From Bacteroidota bacterium (GTDB lineage Bacteria > Bacteroidota > Bacteroidia > Chitinophagales > Saprospiraceae), in contig WGNL01000019.1 of assembly GCA_016124585.1 (NCBI GenBank), positions 1-64,000 on the forward strand: a DNA stretch of 64,000 nucleotides, written 5' to 3'. Below are positions 7,939-17,232 of this stretch, one piece after another; position 1 is the stretch's first letter; each line of letters begins with the position of its first letter. The position numbers and the translations under genes were made by a program. The notes below the pieces were generated by a model that was not told the DNA's origin, did not search any database, and saw only the letters and a list, made by a program, of their open reading frames with translations.

Positions 7939-9144
7939 ATGCATTCCATCATCGAAAACATCGGCCTGCAATTTGGCCCCGGCGCCGCTTGGTTGCTCAC
8001 TTCTACCATGATTTTCCTTCGCTTTGCCATCCCTGCGTCCTTGGTTTTTTTATTGGTTTATAAATGGAAACGGAAGGAGTGGTTCGCTTGGAAAATCCAG
8101 CAGCGTTTCCCCAAATCATCGCAAATCCGGCAGGAAATCACCTACTCGCTGCTCACGTCACTGCTCTTCGGCGGCATGGCTTTGGGTGTGTTTTTCCTTC
8201 GTAAAATGGGCTACGGCCAACTCTATTTTGAGGTGGCGGAATATGGCTGGGTCTATTGGTTTTTAAGCCTCGCCTTCCTTATCGTGGCGCACGATACCTA
8301 TTTTTACTGGATGCACCGACTGATGCACCACCCGAAACTCTACCGCCGATTCCACCTCGTCCACCATAAATCAACGAACCCCACACCCTACACTTCTTTC
8401 TCGTTTCACCCACTGGAATCCGTGCTGGAATTTGCCATAATCCCTGTACTGACGCTGATTCTGCCCGTCCATGCGGCGGTGTTTTTCCTCTTCACGCTAT
8501 GGAGCATTTTGTTCAACGTGCTAGGACATACAGGCTATGAAATTTCGCCGAGTGGCTTCACCCGTCACCGCTTATTCAAGTGGCTGAATACCCCCACGCA
8601 CCACAATATGCACCACCACCACGCCCGCTTCAACTATGGACTTTACTTCAATTTCTGGGATCGGGTGATGGGGACGAACCACCCTGATTACGATCAATAC
8701 TTCGAGTCCGTGGTGGAGCGGGCGGGCAAAAAACCAAACGTGCCATTGCGCCAGCAAACCACCAAAGCTGCTGCGGTAATTGTGCTGCTGCTTTGCAGTT
8801 CGGTGGCCTTTGGCCAAATGACCCTCAACGACATCAAGCAGGGCCGCTACGGTACGCCGGAATACCGCACCCAGCAAGTGGATTCGCTGATGCGGGTTGG
8901 TCTGCCGCTGCGGGCTGACCAAATTTCCAAAGTCCATGACATTAACCTGCGCTATTCGAAAAGGGTAGAGGACGAAGTCGTAAAATCAGATGCCAGCGAC
9001 TGGACGAAATACCGTCGCCTCAGCAAAATCCAGGATGCCAAAGACAAGGAACTGAAAACCATATTGAACGCCACGCAATTCGAGAAATATGCCACGAAAC
9101 GGGACGAACTGTTCTGGAAGGGCATTCAGGATTTTTTCTTTTAA
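7939..9144 (+). CDS. Fatty acid/sterol hydroxylase fused to Spy-like helical domain
   Basis: A 401-residue protein. Residues 1-265 are a membrane-bound fatty acid hydroxylase/sterol desaturase: four to six membrane segments and the di-iron histidine clusters HDTYFYWMHRLMHH (118-131), HLVHH (139-143), H197 and HHNMHHHH (221-228). Residues 277-292 form a hydrophobic stretch ending FGQ, like an internal signal peptide. Residues 293-401 are charged helices resembling Spy/CpxP-type periplasmic proteins (LRADQISKVHDINLRYSKR, then LKTILNATQFEKYA). The start at 7939 is chosen because the promoter lies inside the longer frame that begins at 7873. It likely responds to the adjacent LytTR system. The substrate is unknown. 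Confidence 0.8.
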   Translation: MHSIIENIGLQFGPGAAWLLTSTMIFLRFAIPASLVFLLVYKWKRKEWFAWKIQQRFPKSSQIRQEITYSLLTSLLFGGMALGVFFLRKMGYGQLYFEVAEYGWVYWFLSLAFLIVAHDTYFYWMHRLMHHPKLYRRFHLVHHKSTNPTPYTSFSFHPLESVLEFAIIPVLTLILPVHAAVFFLFTLWSILFNVLGHTGYEISPSGFTRHRLFKWLNTPTHHNMHHHHARFNYGLYFNFWDRVMGTNHPDYDQYFESVVERAGKKPNVPLRQQTTKAAAVIVLLLCSSVAFGQMTLNDIKQGRYGTPEYRTQQVDSLMRVGLPLRADQISKVHDINLRYSKRVEDEVVKSDASDWTKYRRLSKIQDAKDKELKTILNATQFEKYATKRDELFWKGIQDFFF

Positions 9145-9156
9145 TCATCAAAAAGT

Positions 9157-9202
9157 AGCAAGCAGGTTTGGTTATTGTGCCAATGCCTGCTTGCTGTTTT
9201 TT
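9157..9202 (+). terminator. Rho-independent terminator after the hydroxylase gene
   Basis: Perfect 10-bp arms at 9157-9166 and 9186-9195, with a run of six T at 9197-9202. It separates the hydroxylase fusion from the next gene, and the long frame that begins inside it at 9168 is therefore not a real start. Confidence 0.85.
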
Positions 9203-9221
9203 ACATTTTTACCACCTAATT

Positions 9222-10787
9222 ATGAGAACAACCCTACACGTTTTAATCGTCCTCACGGCACTGCTGCCCATCACCCCACAAGCCCAAAACCTCGGCGACC
9301 CGGCCGATTTGCCATTCACCCTAGCGTTGGAGGAGGTGACGCAGGTGAATATCCCCGGCCTTCATTCATTTGCCTTCGGAAAAGTGGACGATTGGTGGGT
9401 GGTCATCGGTGGGCGCACCAATGGGCTGCATGGTTTTTTCATCGCCACGGGCTTCCCGGAAGACAAAGCCAACACCGAAGTGCTGCTCATCCATCCTGAA
9501 AACGGCACGGTGCTGTCCTACGAAGTGGAGGACATGAACCTGCCTTTTGGGGATGCGCTACGCTCCACCAATCCCCAGTTTGCACAGGATGGTGAGTGGC
9601 TCTACATTACTGGTGGCTACGGCAAGGATGTGGCCAGCGGTGAGTTCAAGACTTTTCCGGTCTTGACGGCGGTGGACTTGCCACTGCTCAAGATGAAACT
9701 GCTGGCTGGGGAGAACCCTGCCTCGGCATTTCGGCAGACCGAAGTTCCGCAAGTGAAAGTCTGCGGTGGTGAAATGGAAAAGCTCGGTGATTGGTTCTAT
9801 CTGGTCGGTGGGCATGAGTTTTCGGGGCTTTACAACCAGAACGGGCCGCCACAATTCACGCAGGCATACACCAATGAAATCAGACGTTTCAAAATAACCA
9901 ACACTGCTTCCAGCCTTGCCATCAGTGAGTTTTCGGCACACCACGATGAGGCGAACCTGCACCGCCGGGATTTCACGCTGGCCCCCATCATCCAATCCAA
10001 TGGCACGGAAGCTTTGTGCCTTTACGGGGGCGTTTTCAGGCCCGACGAAGACTTGCCGTTTTACAATCCCATCTATATTTCCGAAGACAATATCTTCGAA
10101 ATGGACGAAGGCTACGAACAGTTGTTTTCACAATACACCTGCCCTGCCGTGCCGCTCTTTGATTCACTTGATGGCTCGATGAACACGCTTTTCTTCGGTG
10201 GCCTGAGCACCCATTTTTGGAGCAACGGTTTGCAGTACGACAACAAAGTGCCATTCATCAAGGACATTGCCACCTTCCGGCGAAATGCTGATGGCACGAG
10301 CCAGGAGTTCGTCATGCCGCTCAGTTTTGATGAGCTGTTGGGGGCAAACATGGTTTTTGTTCCTTCGGAAAATGCGTCGCATTACCCCAATGAAGTGCTC
10401 AAACTCCGGGCAATGTCAGGCCCGACTTTCGTGGGGTATCTTTTCGGAGGAATTAAAGCGGAAATCCCCAATATCACGCCATCGAGTGCCAACCAGCGGA
10501 TGTTCAAGGTGTATATCACGCCAAAACCGACCGTAAGCGCCACCTCAGCGGTGGCAACGCCTTCGTTGCAGGTTTTTCCAAATCCATTTTCCAACGATGA
10601 CTTCCTTCACATTGAGTCTGTAAAATCCATTCACCATTTTGAATTGATGCGAATGGATGGCCGAGTCTTGGCAGCGAAGGACATTGCGGAGCTAAAAAAT
10701 CTACTGCGTACCCTGCCCGGTGGGGTTTATGGTTTGAAATATGGCGGAAGCGATGGAGCCGGGGTAATGAAGCTAGTGAAACAGTAG
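9222..10787 (+). CDS. Secreted kelch/propeller-like protein with T9SS sorting domain
   Basis: A 521-residue protein with a signal peptide (MRTTLHVLIVLTALL to about QAQ). The body repeats blade-like units with paired glycines after hydrophobic strands (WVVIGGRTNG, WLYITGGYGK, FYLVGGHEFSG, LCLYGGVFRP, LFFGGLSTHF, GYLFGGIKAE), which suggests a six-bladed kelch-type propeller. Residues about 447-521 are a type IX sorting domain (LQVFPNPFSNDD, then GGVYGLKY). It is therefore expected on the cell surface or in the medium. The ligand is unknown. It lies between the two putative LytTR-controlled genes but has its own terminator upstream. Confidence 0.75.
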   Translation: MRTTLHVLIVLTALLPITPQAQNLGDPADLPFTLALEEVTQVNIPGLHSFAFGKVDDWWVVIGGRTNGLHGFFIATGFPEDKANTEVLLIHPENGTVLSYEVEDMNLPFGDALRSTNPQFAQDGEWLYITGGYGKDVASGEFKTFPVLTAVDLPLLKMKLLAGENPASAFRQTEVPQVKVCGGEMEKLGDWFYLVGGHEFSGLYNQNGPPQFTQAYTNEIRRFKITNTASSLAISEFSAHHDEANLHRRDFTLAPIIQSNGTEALCLYGGVFRPDEDLPFYNPIYISEDNIFEMDEGYEQLFSQYTCPAVPLFDSLDGSMNTLFFGGLSTHFWSNGLQYDNKVPFIKDIATFRRNADGTSQEFVMPLSFDELLGANMVFVPSENASHYPNEVLKLRAMSGPTFVGYLFGGIKAEIPNITPSSANQRMFKVYITPKPTVSATSAVATPSLQVFPNPFSNDDFLHIESVKSIHHFELMRMDGRVLAAKDIAELKNLLRTLPGGVYGLKYGGSDGAGVMKLVKQ

Positions 10788-10792
10788 CTGCC

Positions 10793-10860
10793 GATGGTTG
10801 AAAGCTCCCGACCGTTGGTTGAACAGATTTTGATTCGGGCCACTTTGACGGACATCTTTG
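10793..10860 (+). promoter_or_regulatory. Candidate LytTR operator and promoter of the lipoprotein gene
   Basis: Direct repeats GATGGTTGAA (10793-10802) and GTTGGTTGAA (10814-10823) are 21 bp apart and share the spacer AGYTCCCGWCC with the site at 7837. A promoter TTTG (10829-10832), 20-bp spacer, CATCTTTG (10853-10860) follows at nearly the same distance. The site begins 5 bp after the previous stop codon. Confidence 0.6.
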
Positions 10861-10911
10861 AAGCATCAAATGAAAGCAACCAAATCACTAACTATCAAAA
10901 ATTCAAGAAAC

Positions 10912-11619
10912 ATGAAAAATCAAATCTTTAGCCTTTGCGCCCTGGCACTTGCAGTTTTCACCCTCAGTTCCTGCGGAAAAGACCGGGAACAAATCAAAGC
11001 GGCCATCTCAGAAACCCAGCTTTCCTACATGATTGAAAACGCCATGCAAGCAGGCATGGGCGGCTTCACCGGACAATTGGAAATGATGGTGGACATCGCC
11101 CAGGAAACGGTCAGCTCGCAATGCGGTGTGACGAAGGACACGACTATCGTCACTCAAGGCGAAACGGCTATCGGCAGTTCCGAATACACCACCCAATACA
11201 CCTGGACCTTGGAATGTGAAAATGACGTGACTCCACTCAACTACGATTTTATCTGCCACAGCCAAGGCACGTACAACAATAACCGCATGAGTTCCAACGA
11301 CTACGGTGACGCCGACTGGGTGCTGGAAGGCTTAAGCGAGAACGTGAATGAATTCAGCACCAGCGGTACTTTTGGCCGCAACGGCGAGCAGACTTTCAAA
11401 GCGGACGGCATCGTGACGGAGTCGAATATTGATTTTGTGGTGACCAACCTTAAAATAGACAAAGCCAGCGAGGAAATCACCAGCGGCAGCGCCGAAGTGA
11501 ACGTGCACGGTACCACCGACACCGGCGAAAGCTTCGATTTTGAAGGGCAAATCGTCTTCCTCGGGAATGGAAAAGCCAAGCTCACGGTGAATGGGAAAAG
11601 CTTTGTATTGGGGCTGTGA
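10912..11619 (+). CDS. Lipoprotein of unknown function, candidate LytTR target
   Basis: A 235-residue lipoprotein with signal sequence and lipobox LSSC (cysteine at about 20), followed by KDRE. An N-terminal helical part (about 25-65, with GMGGFTGQ) precedes a beta-rich domain with repeated short strands and a closing strand pair (QIVFLGNGKAKLTVNGKSF). I do not recognise the family. The start at 10912 fits the signal peptide and lies downstream of the promoter. A frameshifted copy of its last 30 codons survives at 15225-15328, so the gene was once duplicated. Confidence 0.75.
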   Translation: MKNQIFSLCALALAVFTLSSCGKDREQIKAAISETQLSYMIENAMQAGMGGFTGQLEMMVDIAQETVSSQCGVTKDTTIVTQGETAIGSSEYTTQYTWTLECENDVTPLNYDFICHSQGTYNNNRMSSNDYGDADWVLEGLSENVNEFSTSGTFGRNGEQTFKADGIVTESNIDFVVTNLKIDKASEEITSGSAEVNVHGTTDTGESFDFEGQIVFLGNGKAKLTVNGKSFVLGL

Positions 11620-11641
11620 GGTGGGTTTTAGGATAAAAGGG

Positions 11642-11690
11642 AAACGCCCCGGCTGTGTGAGTGGCCGGGGCGTTTTCGTGTTTTTTTTTT
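11642..11690 (+). terminator. Rho-independent terminator after the lipoprotein gene
   Basis: Perfect 12-bp GC-rich arms at 11642-11653 and 11664-11675, followed by TCGTG and a run of ten T. Confidence 0.9.
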
Positions 11691-11830
11691 GTCCAATAAA
11701 ATCGCTTAACGCTATAGCGATGACTCAAATATTTCTCATGTTTTTTATATCAACCCAATAGGGTTCCTATATGATGTGAATTCGGATAGACGATAAGCGT
11801 TGAGCAGTTGCTTATTCCCTATCCGATTGA

Positions 11831-14167
11831 CTAAAATTCGATTTTATAACTCAAGTTTGGAACAACGATGGAGGTCAAGTCCTTTTCCACTTTATTGTTC
11901 ACCTTGTCATACTTAAAGCCGTGAAAGTCGGGCTGTCCGGTGATGTTTATTATTTTAAAGGCAACTTCACGGGAACTGTGCTTTTTGTTTACTTTATAGC
12001 TGGCGGTAAAATGCACATTCAATGTGGGCTTTGTTTGCTTATTGTAAGCATCTGTCTCATCAAAGACCACTTCTTCTGCCAAATACGATGCTGCCTCATT
12101 CACGATAGAATATCGATTGCCACCCTGGTAGCTAAAGCGGGTATTCAAACTCAGGAGGTTCTGATTGTTTTTCCCCACTTGCCATTCCTTGCCAATCAAG
12201 AAATTGAACACATAATTCCGGTTGAACCTAGTATTATGCCAGATGCCATCTCCACCCTTATATTTCGAATTAAATACGGAAGCCGTAAATAAATAATAAT
12301 AACCTTTGGAGATATACTTTTCCAGCGTGACGTCAATCCCATAATTCCTTCCTTCGCCGGTATTTTGCAGTTTTTCTGCAAAAAACCAATCATTCTCAAG
12401 ATTAATAAAAGAATAGGAACTATCGGCTATCACAGGCACATCATACAATTTCTGAAAATATGGCTCCACTTTAAGGTGAACCACATCGGTGATATTCCGG
12501 TCGTAGCTCAGCACAAAGTGATGCGCCTTCGTGAAATCAAGGTCTTTGTTAACAGCTTTTTCTCCGGTAATGAGTGAATTATTGAAATAATAATTCAGTT
12601 TTTCTAGGCGACTATGCAGACCGTACGCAAAACCGAAGGATTGTTTTTCATTGATTTGCTGGCGGAAGCCAAGCCTTGGTTCAATGGTGTAATGGTTGTT
12701 CAGCGTAAACAATTGGCTATTGATGCCTATATTCAACTGTAATCTGTCAGTTAAATTAATTGCTGAACTGCTATACCCTGAAACTACCGTACTAAACCCA
12801 TTTGCAGCAACAATTTCCTGCGGTGGGCTGTCCGATGACAAAGCTTTATTCAGGCTTATGTCATACTTCATGCCTGTGAGCAATATCCCTGTTTTGTTTG
12901 TATGCCTTGCGCTGAATTTTTTGTTCAGAAAAGAGGATAACACAATATTCTGATTGGTATTTTCAATCTTGCTTTGCGGCAGCAGAACTAAAGCATGATT
13001 CAGCTTTTGAGCAGTCCAATCAATGCTGCTGGAAGTGGCTGCCAAAGTAGTTTTCAAGTACATATTGTTTTTGAAAAAGTACTTATGGCTGATTCCAGTG
13101 GCGCCCATATTCTGTTTTATAACATGCTTCTCATTATCATCAGTATAAAACCATTTTGTGCTGTCGATATTGGCTTCAGCGCCAGCGCCATCTATCAAGC
13201 CGATGCCCCATATCGAAAATGTTCCTGCATGTTTGGTGGGAAAATTCAGCTTGAACGACAGGTCTTGGTATTTAATGCTATTGGCATCGTCAGGCAGCAA
13301 TGGTTTCAGCAAGGCAAAGGTTGAATAGCGATAATTGAAAAGATAGCTTGATTTACCGCCTTTCCTGAACGGGCCTTCGGAAGAAGCATCAATGCCGACA
13401 ATACCTGCCTGGAAAGTATGTTCCCGTTTTTCATTATTTCCCGTTCTCATGGCAATATCAAAAACACCGGACAAAGCATTATTGTATTCTGCTGGAAACG
13501 CCCCTGTAAAAAAGTCAGAATTAGCCAGCATTTGGCTGCTCAATGCAGTAAATATCCCCCCGCCATATGTTTGCAAATCCCCGAAATGGTTGGGGTTGGG
13601 TATTTCTATACCTTCCATTTTCCATTGCAAGGATTTGGGGGCATTGCCCCTCACAATGATGCCGTTTTCATCCGAATTGCTCGCAACACCTGCAAACGAA
13701 GATGCTAAGCGGGCTGGGTCATCGAAGCCGCCTGCGTAACGCTTGGTTTCTTCGACGCTGAACAGCCTAGCACTCACGGAGGCCATCGAATTCAGGGGCA
13801 ATTCTTTGTTCACACGAGGTTTTACCACTATCTCGCTTAATGTGGAAATACTTTCTTTCAGCTTGATGGCCAAAAAGGTTTGTTTAGCGGAAATAACGAC
13901 CACTTCACGGACAATAGACGGCTCATAACCGATGTAGGTAACCTGCACATCATATCTCCCAACAGGTACGTTCGGTAGGGTGAAATTGCCGGAATCATCC
14001 GTGGCCGCACCAATTATAGGATCCGTGTTGAGTAGCACTACTGTGGCATAGGGCACTGGGATGCTTGAGGCGTCATCGACCACTGTTCCACGAATAGTTT
14101 GGGAAGGTTGAGCATAAAATTGAGTTACTATGAAAACGAGAATGGAAAGAAGAATTAACCTCAGCAT
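11831..14167 (-). CDS. TonB-dependent receptor with carboxypeptidase-like regulatory domain
   Basis: A 778-residue outer-membrane receptor. A signal peptide (to about FYAQ) is followed by a carboxypeptidase-regulatory-like domain (about 22-110, IRGTVVDDASSIPVPYATVVL and IGYEP), then a plug domain (about 120-235) with IIVRGNAPKSLQWKMEGIEIPNPNHFG. The barrel fills the rest and ends with a KIEF strand. The plug resembles the FecA/oar group rather than SusC, and no SusD gene is nearby. The substrate is unknown. The upstream neighbour on the same strand is a PAS-LuxR regulator 76 bp away, which may control it. Confidence 0.85.
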   Translation of the reverse strand: MLRLILLSILVFIVTQFYAQPSQTIRGTVVDDASSIPVPYATVVLLNTDPIIGAATDDSGNFTLPNVPVGRYDVQVTYIGYEPSIVREVVVISAKQTFLAIKLKESISTLSEIVVKPRVNKELPLNSMASVSARLFSVEETKRYAGGFDDPARLASSFAGVASNSDENGIIVRGNAPKSLQWKMEGIEIPNPNHFGDLQTYGGGIFTALSSQMLANSDFFTGAFPAEYNNALSGVFDIAMRTGNNEKREHTFQAGIVGIDASSEGPFRKGGKSSYLFNYRYSTFALLKPLLPDDANSIKYQDLSFKLNFPTKHAGTFSIWGIGLIDGAGAEANIDSTKWFYTDDNEKHVIKQNMGATGISHKYFFKNNMYLKTTLAATSSSIDWTAQKLNHALVLLPQSKIENTNQNIVLSSFLNKKFSARHTNKTGILLTGMKYDISLNKALSSDSPPQEIVAANGFSTVVSGYSSSAINLTDRLQLNIGINSQLFTLNNHYTIEPRLGFRQQINEKQSFGFAYGLHSRLEKLNYYFNNSLITGEKAVNKDLDFTKAHHFVLSYDRNITDVVHLKVEPYFQKLYDVPVIADSSYSFINLENDWFFAEKLQNTGEGRNYGIDVTLEKYISKGYYYLFTASVFNSKYKGGDGIWHNTRFNRNYVFNFLIGKEWQVGKNNQNLLSLNTRFSYQGGNRYSIVNEAASYLAEEVVFDETDAYNKQTKPTLNVHFTASYKVNKKHSSREVAFKIINITGQPDFHGFKYDKVNNKVEKDLTSIVVPNLSYKIEF

Positions 14168-14243
14168 AATTTATTGAGTTTTGAAAACACAAAATTCTTC
14201 CAAGCCTCAATTCCCTACAATACTGAATTATCAGTATGCCCAT

Positions 14244-15011
14244 TCACAGGAGCCCGAATTTAGAGGCAAAAAGCACTGCCTCTACTGAATTATTTGCCCC
14301 AAGTTTTTCCAATAATCTCTGCCGATGCGTATTTACAGTGTGGAAACTTATAGAAAGTTTATCCGAGATTTCCTTGCTGAGAAGGCCCTCCTTGACAAGC
14401 TTCAGGATTTCCATTTCTCTTTTGGTAAGTTCCATCTGTGGCTTTTGTGGGACATCCAGCGTGACAAATTCTCCTGTCCGGAAATTCAATAATTGGTTTT
14501 TGCTCCCTATTCCTTCTTCTTGGTTCGGGGAAATATCGACGACACCCATCATTAGCCATATTTGGCCTTTTTTATCCAACTCTATCAGCTGATATTGCTC
14601 TATAAGCCTTGTATATTTTTCTTGGGAATTTAGCATTCTATATTCGCTAATAATCTTGTGGCTTAATTTTTCATCTGCGGAAAAACCATTGAATATTTTT
14701 AAAATGGAGACACTTCGCAGACTCAACTGCAAGGCGTCTTCTGGGTGGATTTTAGCAGAAAAAAACAGATGGCCAGTCTTTTCATAATCAACTGGCGAAT
14801 AGCCCAACATCTGCCCAAAGTTTGAAGAATAAAATATCGTCTCCCGTTTGCAAAAATCAAAGACGCTAAACCCTGAATTGCCTATATTAGATAAATATTG
14901 CAGTGAAGATATGTGTTTATCTACCAACGCATAATCCAAGTCCTTATCATCATATTTATAACTCATTAAAAATTTGAAAAAAATCTCGTCAATGCTGTTC
15001 TGTTCTGACAT
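14244..15011 (-). CDS. PAS and LuxR-type HTH transcriptional regulator
   Basis: A 255-residue regulator. Residues about 40-165 form a PAS fold (GFSVFDFCKRETIFYSSNFGQMLGYSPVDY, split by the usual PAS loop, then a KKGQIWLMMGVVDISP strand). Residues about 190-253 are a LuxR helix-turn-helix (LTKREMEILKLVKEGLLSKE, then SFHTVNTHRQRLLEKLGANN). There is no receiver domain. Proteins of this form in Bacteroidota often regulate nearby genes in response to an intracellular ligand. It lies just upstream of the TonB receptor gene on the same strand. Confidence 0.85.
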   Translation of the reverse strand: MSEQNSIDEIFFKFLMSYKYDDKDLDYALVDKHISSLQYLSNIGNSGFSVFDFCKRETIFYSSNFGQMLGYSPVDYEKTGHLFFSAKIHPEDALQLSLRSVSILKIFNGFSADEKLSHKIISEYRMLNSQEKYTRLIEQYQLIELDKKGQIWLMMGVVDISPNQEEGIGSKNQLLNFRTGEFVTLDVPQKPQMELTKREMEILKLVKEGLLSKEISDKLSISFHTVNTHRQRLLEKLGANNSVEAVLFASKFGLL

Positions 15012-15224
15012 AGAATTTTGATTATGTGGTTGAATGCACTCAACGCCAAAAAATATGTTGATTCAAAAAACTGTGTTTTAACTGTCAGTAGCTAAATAAA
15101 TTTAGCTTCGTCGCAACACCAAGCCAATTTGAATACAAGTTTCATTCAGCAAAAGTATGTCATACCACCCCCTTTTTCCCATATTTCCGCAATGTCCTAA
15201 TTGCTAAAAAGTAAGGATGCGACT

Positions 15225-15328
15225 ACCGACACAAACAAAAGCTTCAATTTCAAAGACCGAATCGTCTTTCTCGGCAGCAGAGAGACAAAGCGGCCGGTGA
15301 ATGGAAGAGCTTCGTACTTGACCTATGA
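15225..15328 (+). pseudogene. Decayed 3' end of a lipoprotein gene copy
   Basis: The DNA encodes TDTNKSFNFKDRIVFLG, which matches TDTGESFDFEGQIVFLG near the end of the lipoprotein at 10912-11619. A one-base deletion near 15305 then breaks the frame; past it the text reads KSFVLDL and stop, against KSFVLGL and stop in the intact gene. About 100 bp are left and no start is present. The rest of the 372-bp gap (15012-15384) shows no gene. Confidence 0.8.
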
Positions 15329-15384
15329 ATTAGCATTCCCTTAAGGTCTTCCAGATTTTCAGGAACCTCCATAGCCTCCAGCAT

Positions 15385-17232
15385 TTATTTCCCTACCACC
15401 CAGACCCTCACCTGCGATGGATGCTCCATATCATGGAACAACCGGATATTTGCCTTTTTGAAATCCCCTTTCTCCGCTTCTGGGATGCGCATGAAAACCT
15501 GCGGATTTCGATCCACCAGTGGGAACCACGAGCTTTGCACCTGTACCATCAAGCGGTGGCCTTTTTTGAAAGTATGCGCCACATCAGGTGTTTGAAAAGC
15601 CACTTTCGTGATGTAGTTGGTGGTAAACGGACTGGGTGTTTCACAGCTGTCCCGAAACTTCCCCCGCATCACCTCTGCCCGCACCAACCGCTGAAAACCC
15701 TCCACGGTATTTGGTACGCCAGCAGGCAGCACGTCAATCAGTTTCACCACAAAATCGGCATCCGTGCCCGAAGTCGCCACATAGAGCTCAGCAGTGAGCG
15801 GTCCTGTCAGTGTCAGGTCTTCGGTCAGCACCTCCGATTCATAGGTGAGCACATCGGGTCGGGCAGCGGCGAAGCGTTGGTCGGCGGCCATGTAAGTATT
15901 GTCACGGTTGGCATGTTTGCCCTCAATATAAGGCACCGGCTTGGCGGGGTCAGAGACATAGCTATCGAAAGAACCCGACGCCTTACTTTTCTCAAAACCC
16001 AAACGATTGTCCGATTGCAGGTACAGCGCCGTTTCCGTAGCGTTTTTCGGTGGGAACTGGTCATACGTCTTCCAAGTGTTCGAGCCCGTTTCAAACAACA
16101 GCGCCTCCGGCCAAGTGACCTCACCTTCATCTTTGAGGTAGTGGTTGAAAAAAGGCGTCTCTACCATCTCCTGAAAGTAGCGGGCGGTGTTTTCCCCAAA
16201 TTCATAGCTAGCGTATTTCGACCAATCACGGCTGGCCCAAGCGCCGTGCGTCCAAGGCCCCATCACGAGGAAATTCTCGCTGCCCGGCGATTGCTGCTCA
16301 ATGGCCCGATAAGTGTTCAGCGCCCCGAACAAGTCCTCCGCATCGAACCAGCCACCTACCACCAGTGTGGCAGGCTTTACATCCTTCAGGTGCGGGCGGA
16401 TGTTCCGCTCCTGCCAATAGCGGGTGTAGGTATCGTTGGCGAGGTACTCGTTCCAGATTTTGGCGTGTTTGTAATGCCGCTTGCCAGCGTTCTTGATGGG
16501 GCCCACTTTCAGGAAATACGCATAGGCATCCTTGACCTTGAACTTCCCCAACGGCTCATAATCCGTGGTGATGCTGTCCCGCTTAGCATCGAAATAATTG
16601 GTAAAAAAGAAATTGTCCATCAGGAAAAAAGCGCCGTTGTGGTGCACGTCGTCACCGATGAACTCGTCCGTGACGGGTGCCTGTGGCGACACCGCCTTGA
16701 TGGCCGGATGTGCATCGGGCAGAGAGGCCGTGGCATAAAACCCGGGATACGAGATTCCCCAAAGCCCGACCCGGCCATTGTTGCCTTCAACGTTTTCCAG
16801 CAGCCAATTGACCGTATCGTAGGTATCGCTGCTCTCGGAAGTAGTGCCCAAGCCCGATTTATGCGGCGTCATTTCCTCGAATACCCCTTCGCTCATGTAG
16901 CGCCCCCGCACGTCCTGATAGACAAAGATGTACTTGCTCCGCAACAAAAAAGGATTGGGGCCAAGGCGCTTCGGCATTTTATCCGCCCCATACGGCTCCA
17001 CGGAATAGGGCGTCCGCTCCATCAATATCGGATAGCGCCTGTCCGGCCCCGCATCCTTCGGAACATAGATGGCCGTGAACAGCCGCATCCCATCCCGCAT
17101 GGCTATGCGCCGCTCTATTTTGATGAAATTATCGGCGACAAAGGCGGAGTCCTCGGCAGGGGTTTGGGCATTGGTTCCATGCCAACCAAAAACGAAGAAG
17201 AAAACTGAGAATAATGGGAGTTGAATTTTCAT
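15385..17232 (-). CDS. CocE/NonD family hydrolase (X-Pro dipeptidyl-peptidase type)
   Basis: A 615-residue secreted hydrolase with a signal peptide (to about NAQ at 23). The alpha/beta-hydrolase core has the nucleophile Ser161 in GLWGISYPGF, Asp297 in GGWFDAED and His329 in GPWTHG, followed by a C-terminal jelly-roll domain (about 410-610) typical of the X-Pro dipeptidyl-peptidase/alpha-amino-acid ester hydrolase group. Family members cleave acyl esters, beta-lactam side chains or dipeptides in the periplasm. A long frame on the opposite strand covers almost the whole gene, but it is an artefact of codon use. Confidence 0.9.
   Translation of the reverse strand: MKIQLPLFSVFFFVFGWHGTNAQTPAEDSAFVADNFIKIERRIAMRDGMRLFTAIYVPKDAGPDRRYPILMERTPYSVEPYGADKMPKRLGPNPFLLRSKYIFVYQDVRGRYMSEGVFEEMTPHKSGLGTTSESSDTYDTVNWLLENVEGNNGRVGLWGISYPGFYATASLPDAHPAIKAVSPQAPVTDEFIGDDVHHNGAFFLMDNFFFTNYFDAKRDSITTDYEPLGKFKVKDAYAYFLKVGPIKNAGKRHYKHAKIWNEYLANDTYTRYWQERNIRPHLKDVKPATLVVGGWFDAEDLFGALNTYRAIEQQSPGSENFLVMGPWTHGAWASRDWSKYASYEFGENTARYFQEMVETPFFNHYLKDEGEVTWPEALLFETGSNTWKTYDQFPPKNATETALYLQSDNRLGFEKSKASGSFDSYVSDPAKPVPYIEGKHANRDNTYMAADQRFAAARPDVLTYESEVLTEDLTLTGPLTAELYVATSGTDADFVVKLIDVLPAGVPNTVEGFQRLVRAEVMRGKFRDSCETPSPFTTNYITKVAFQTPDVAHTFKKGHRLMVQVQSSWFPLVDRNPQVFMRIPEAEKGDFKKANIRLFHDMEHPSQVRVWVVGK

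Noticed and set aside
15421-17208. A 595-codon open frame on the plus strand opposite the CocE hydrolase gene
   Set aside because: The hydrolase on the minus strand has an intact catalytic triad and signal peptide. The opposite frame has no recognisable domain and is explained by codon bias.
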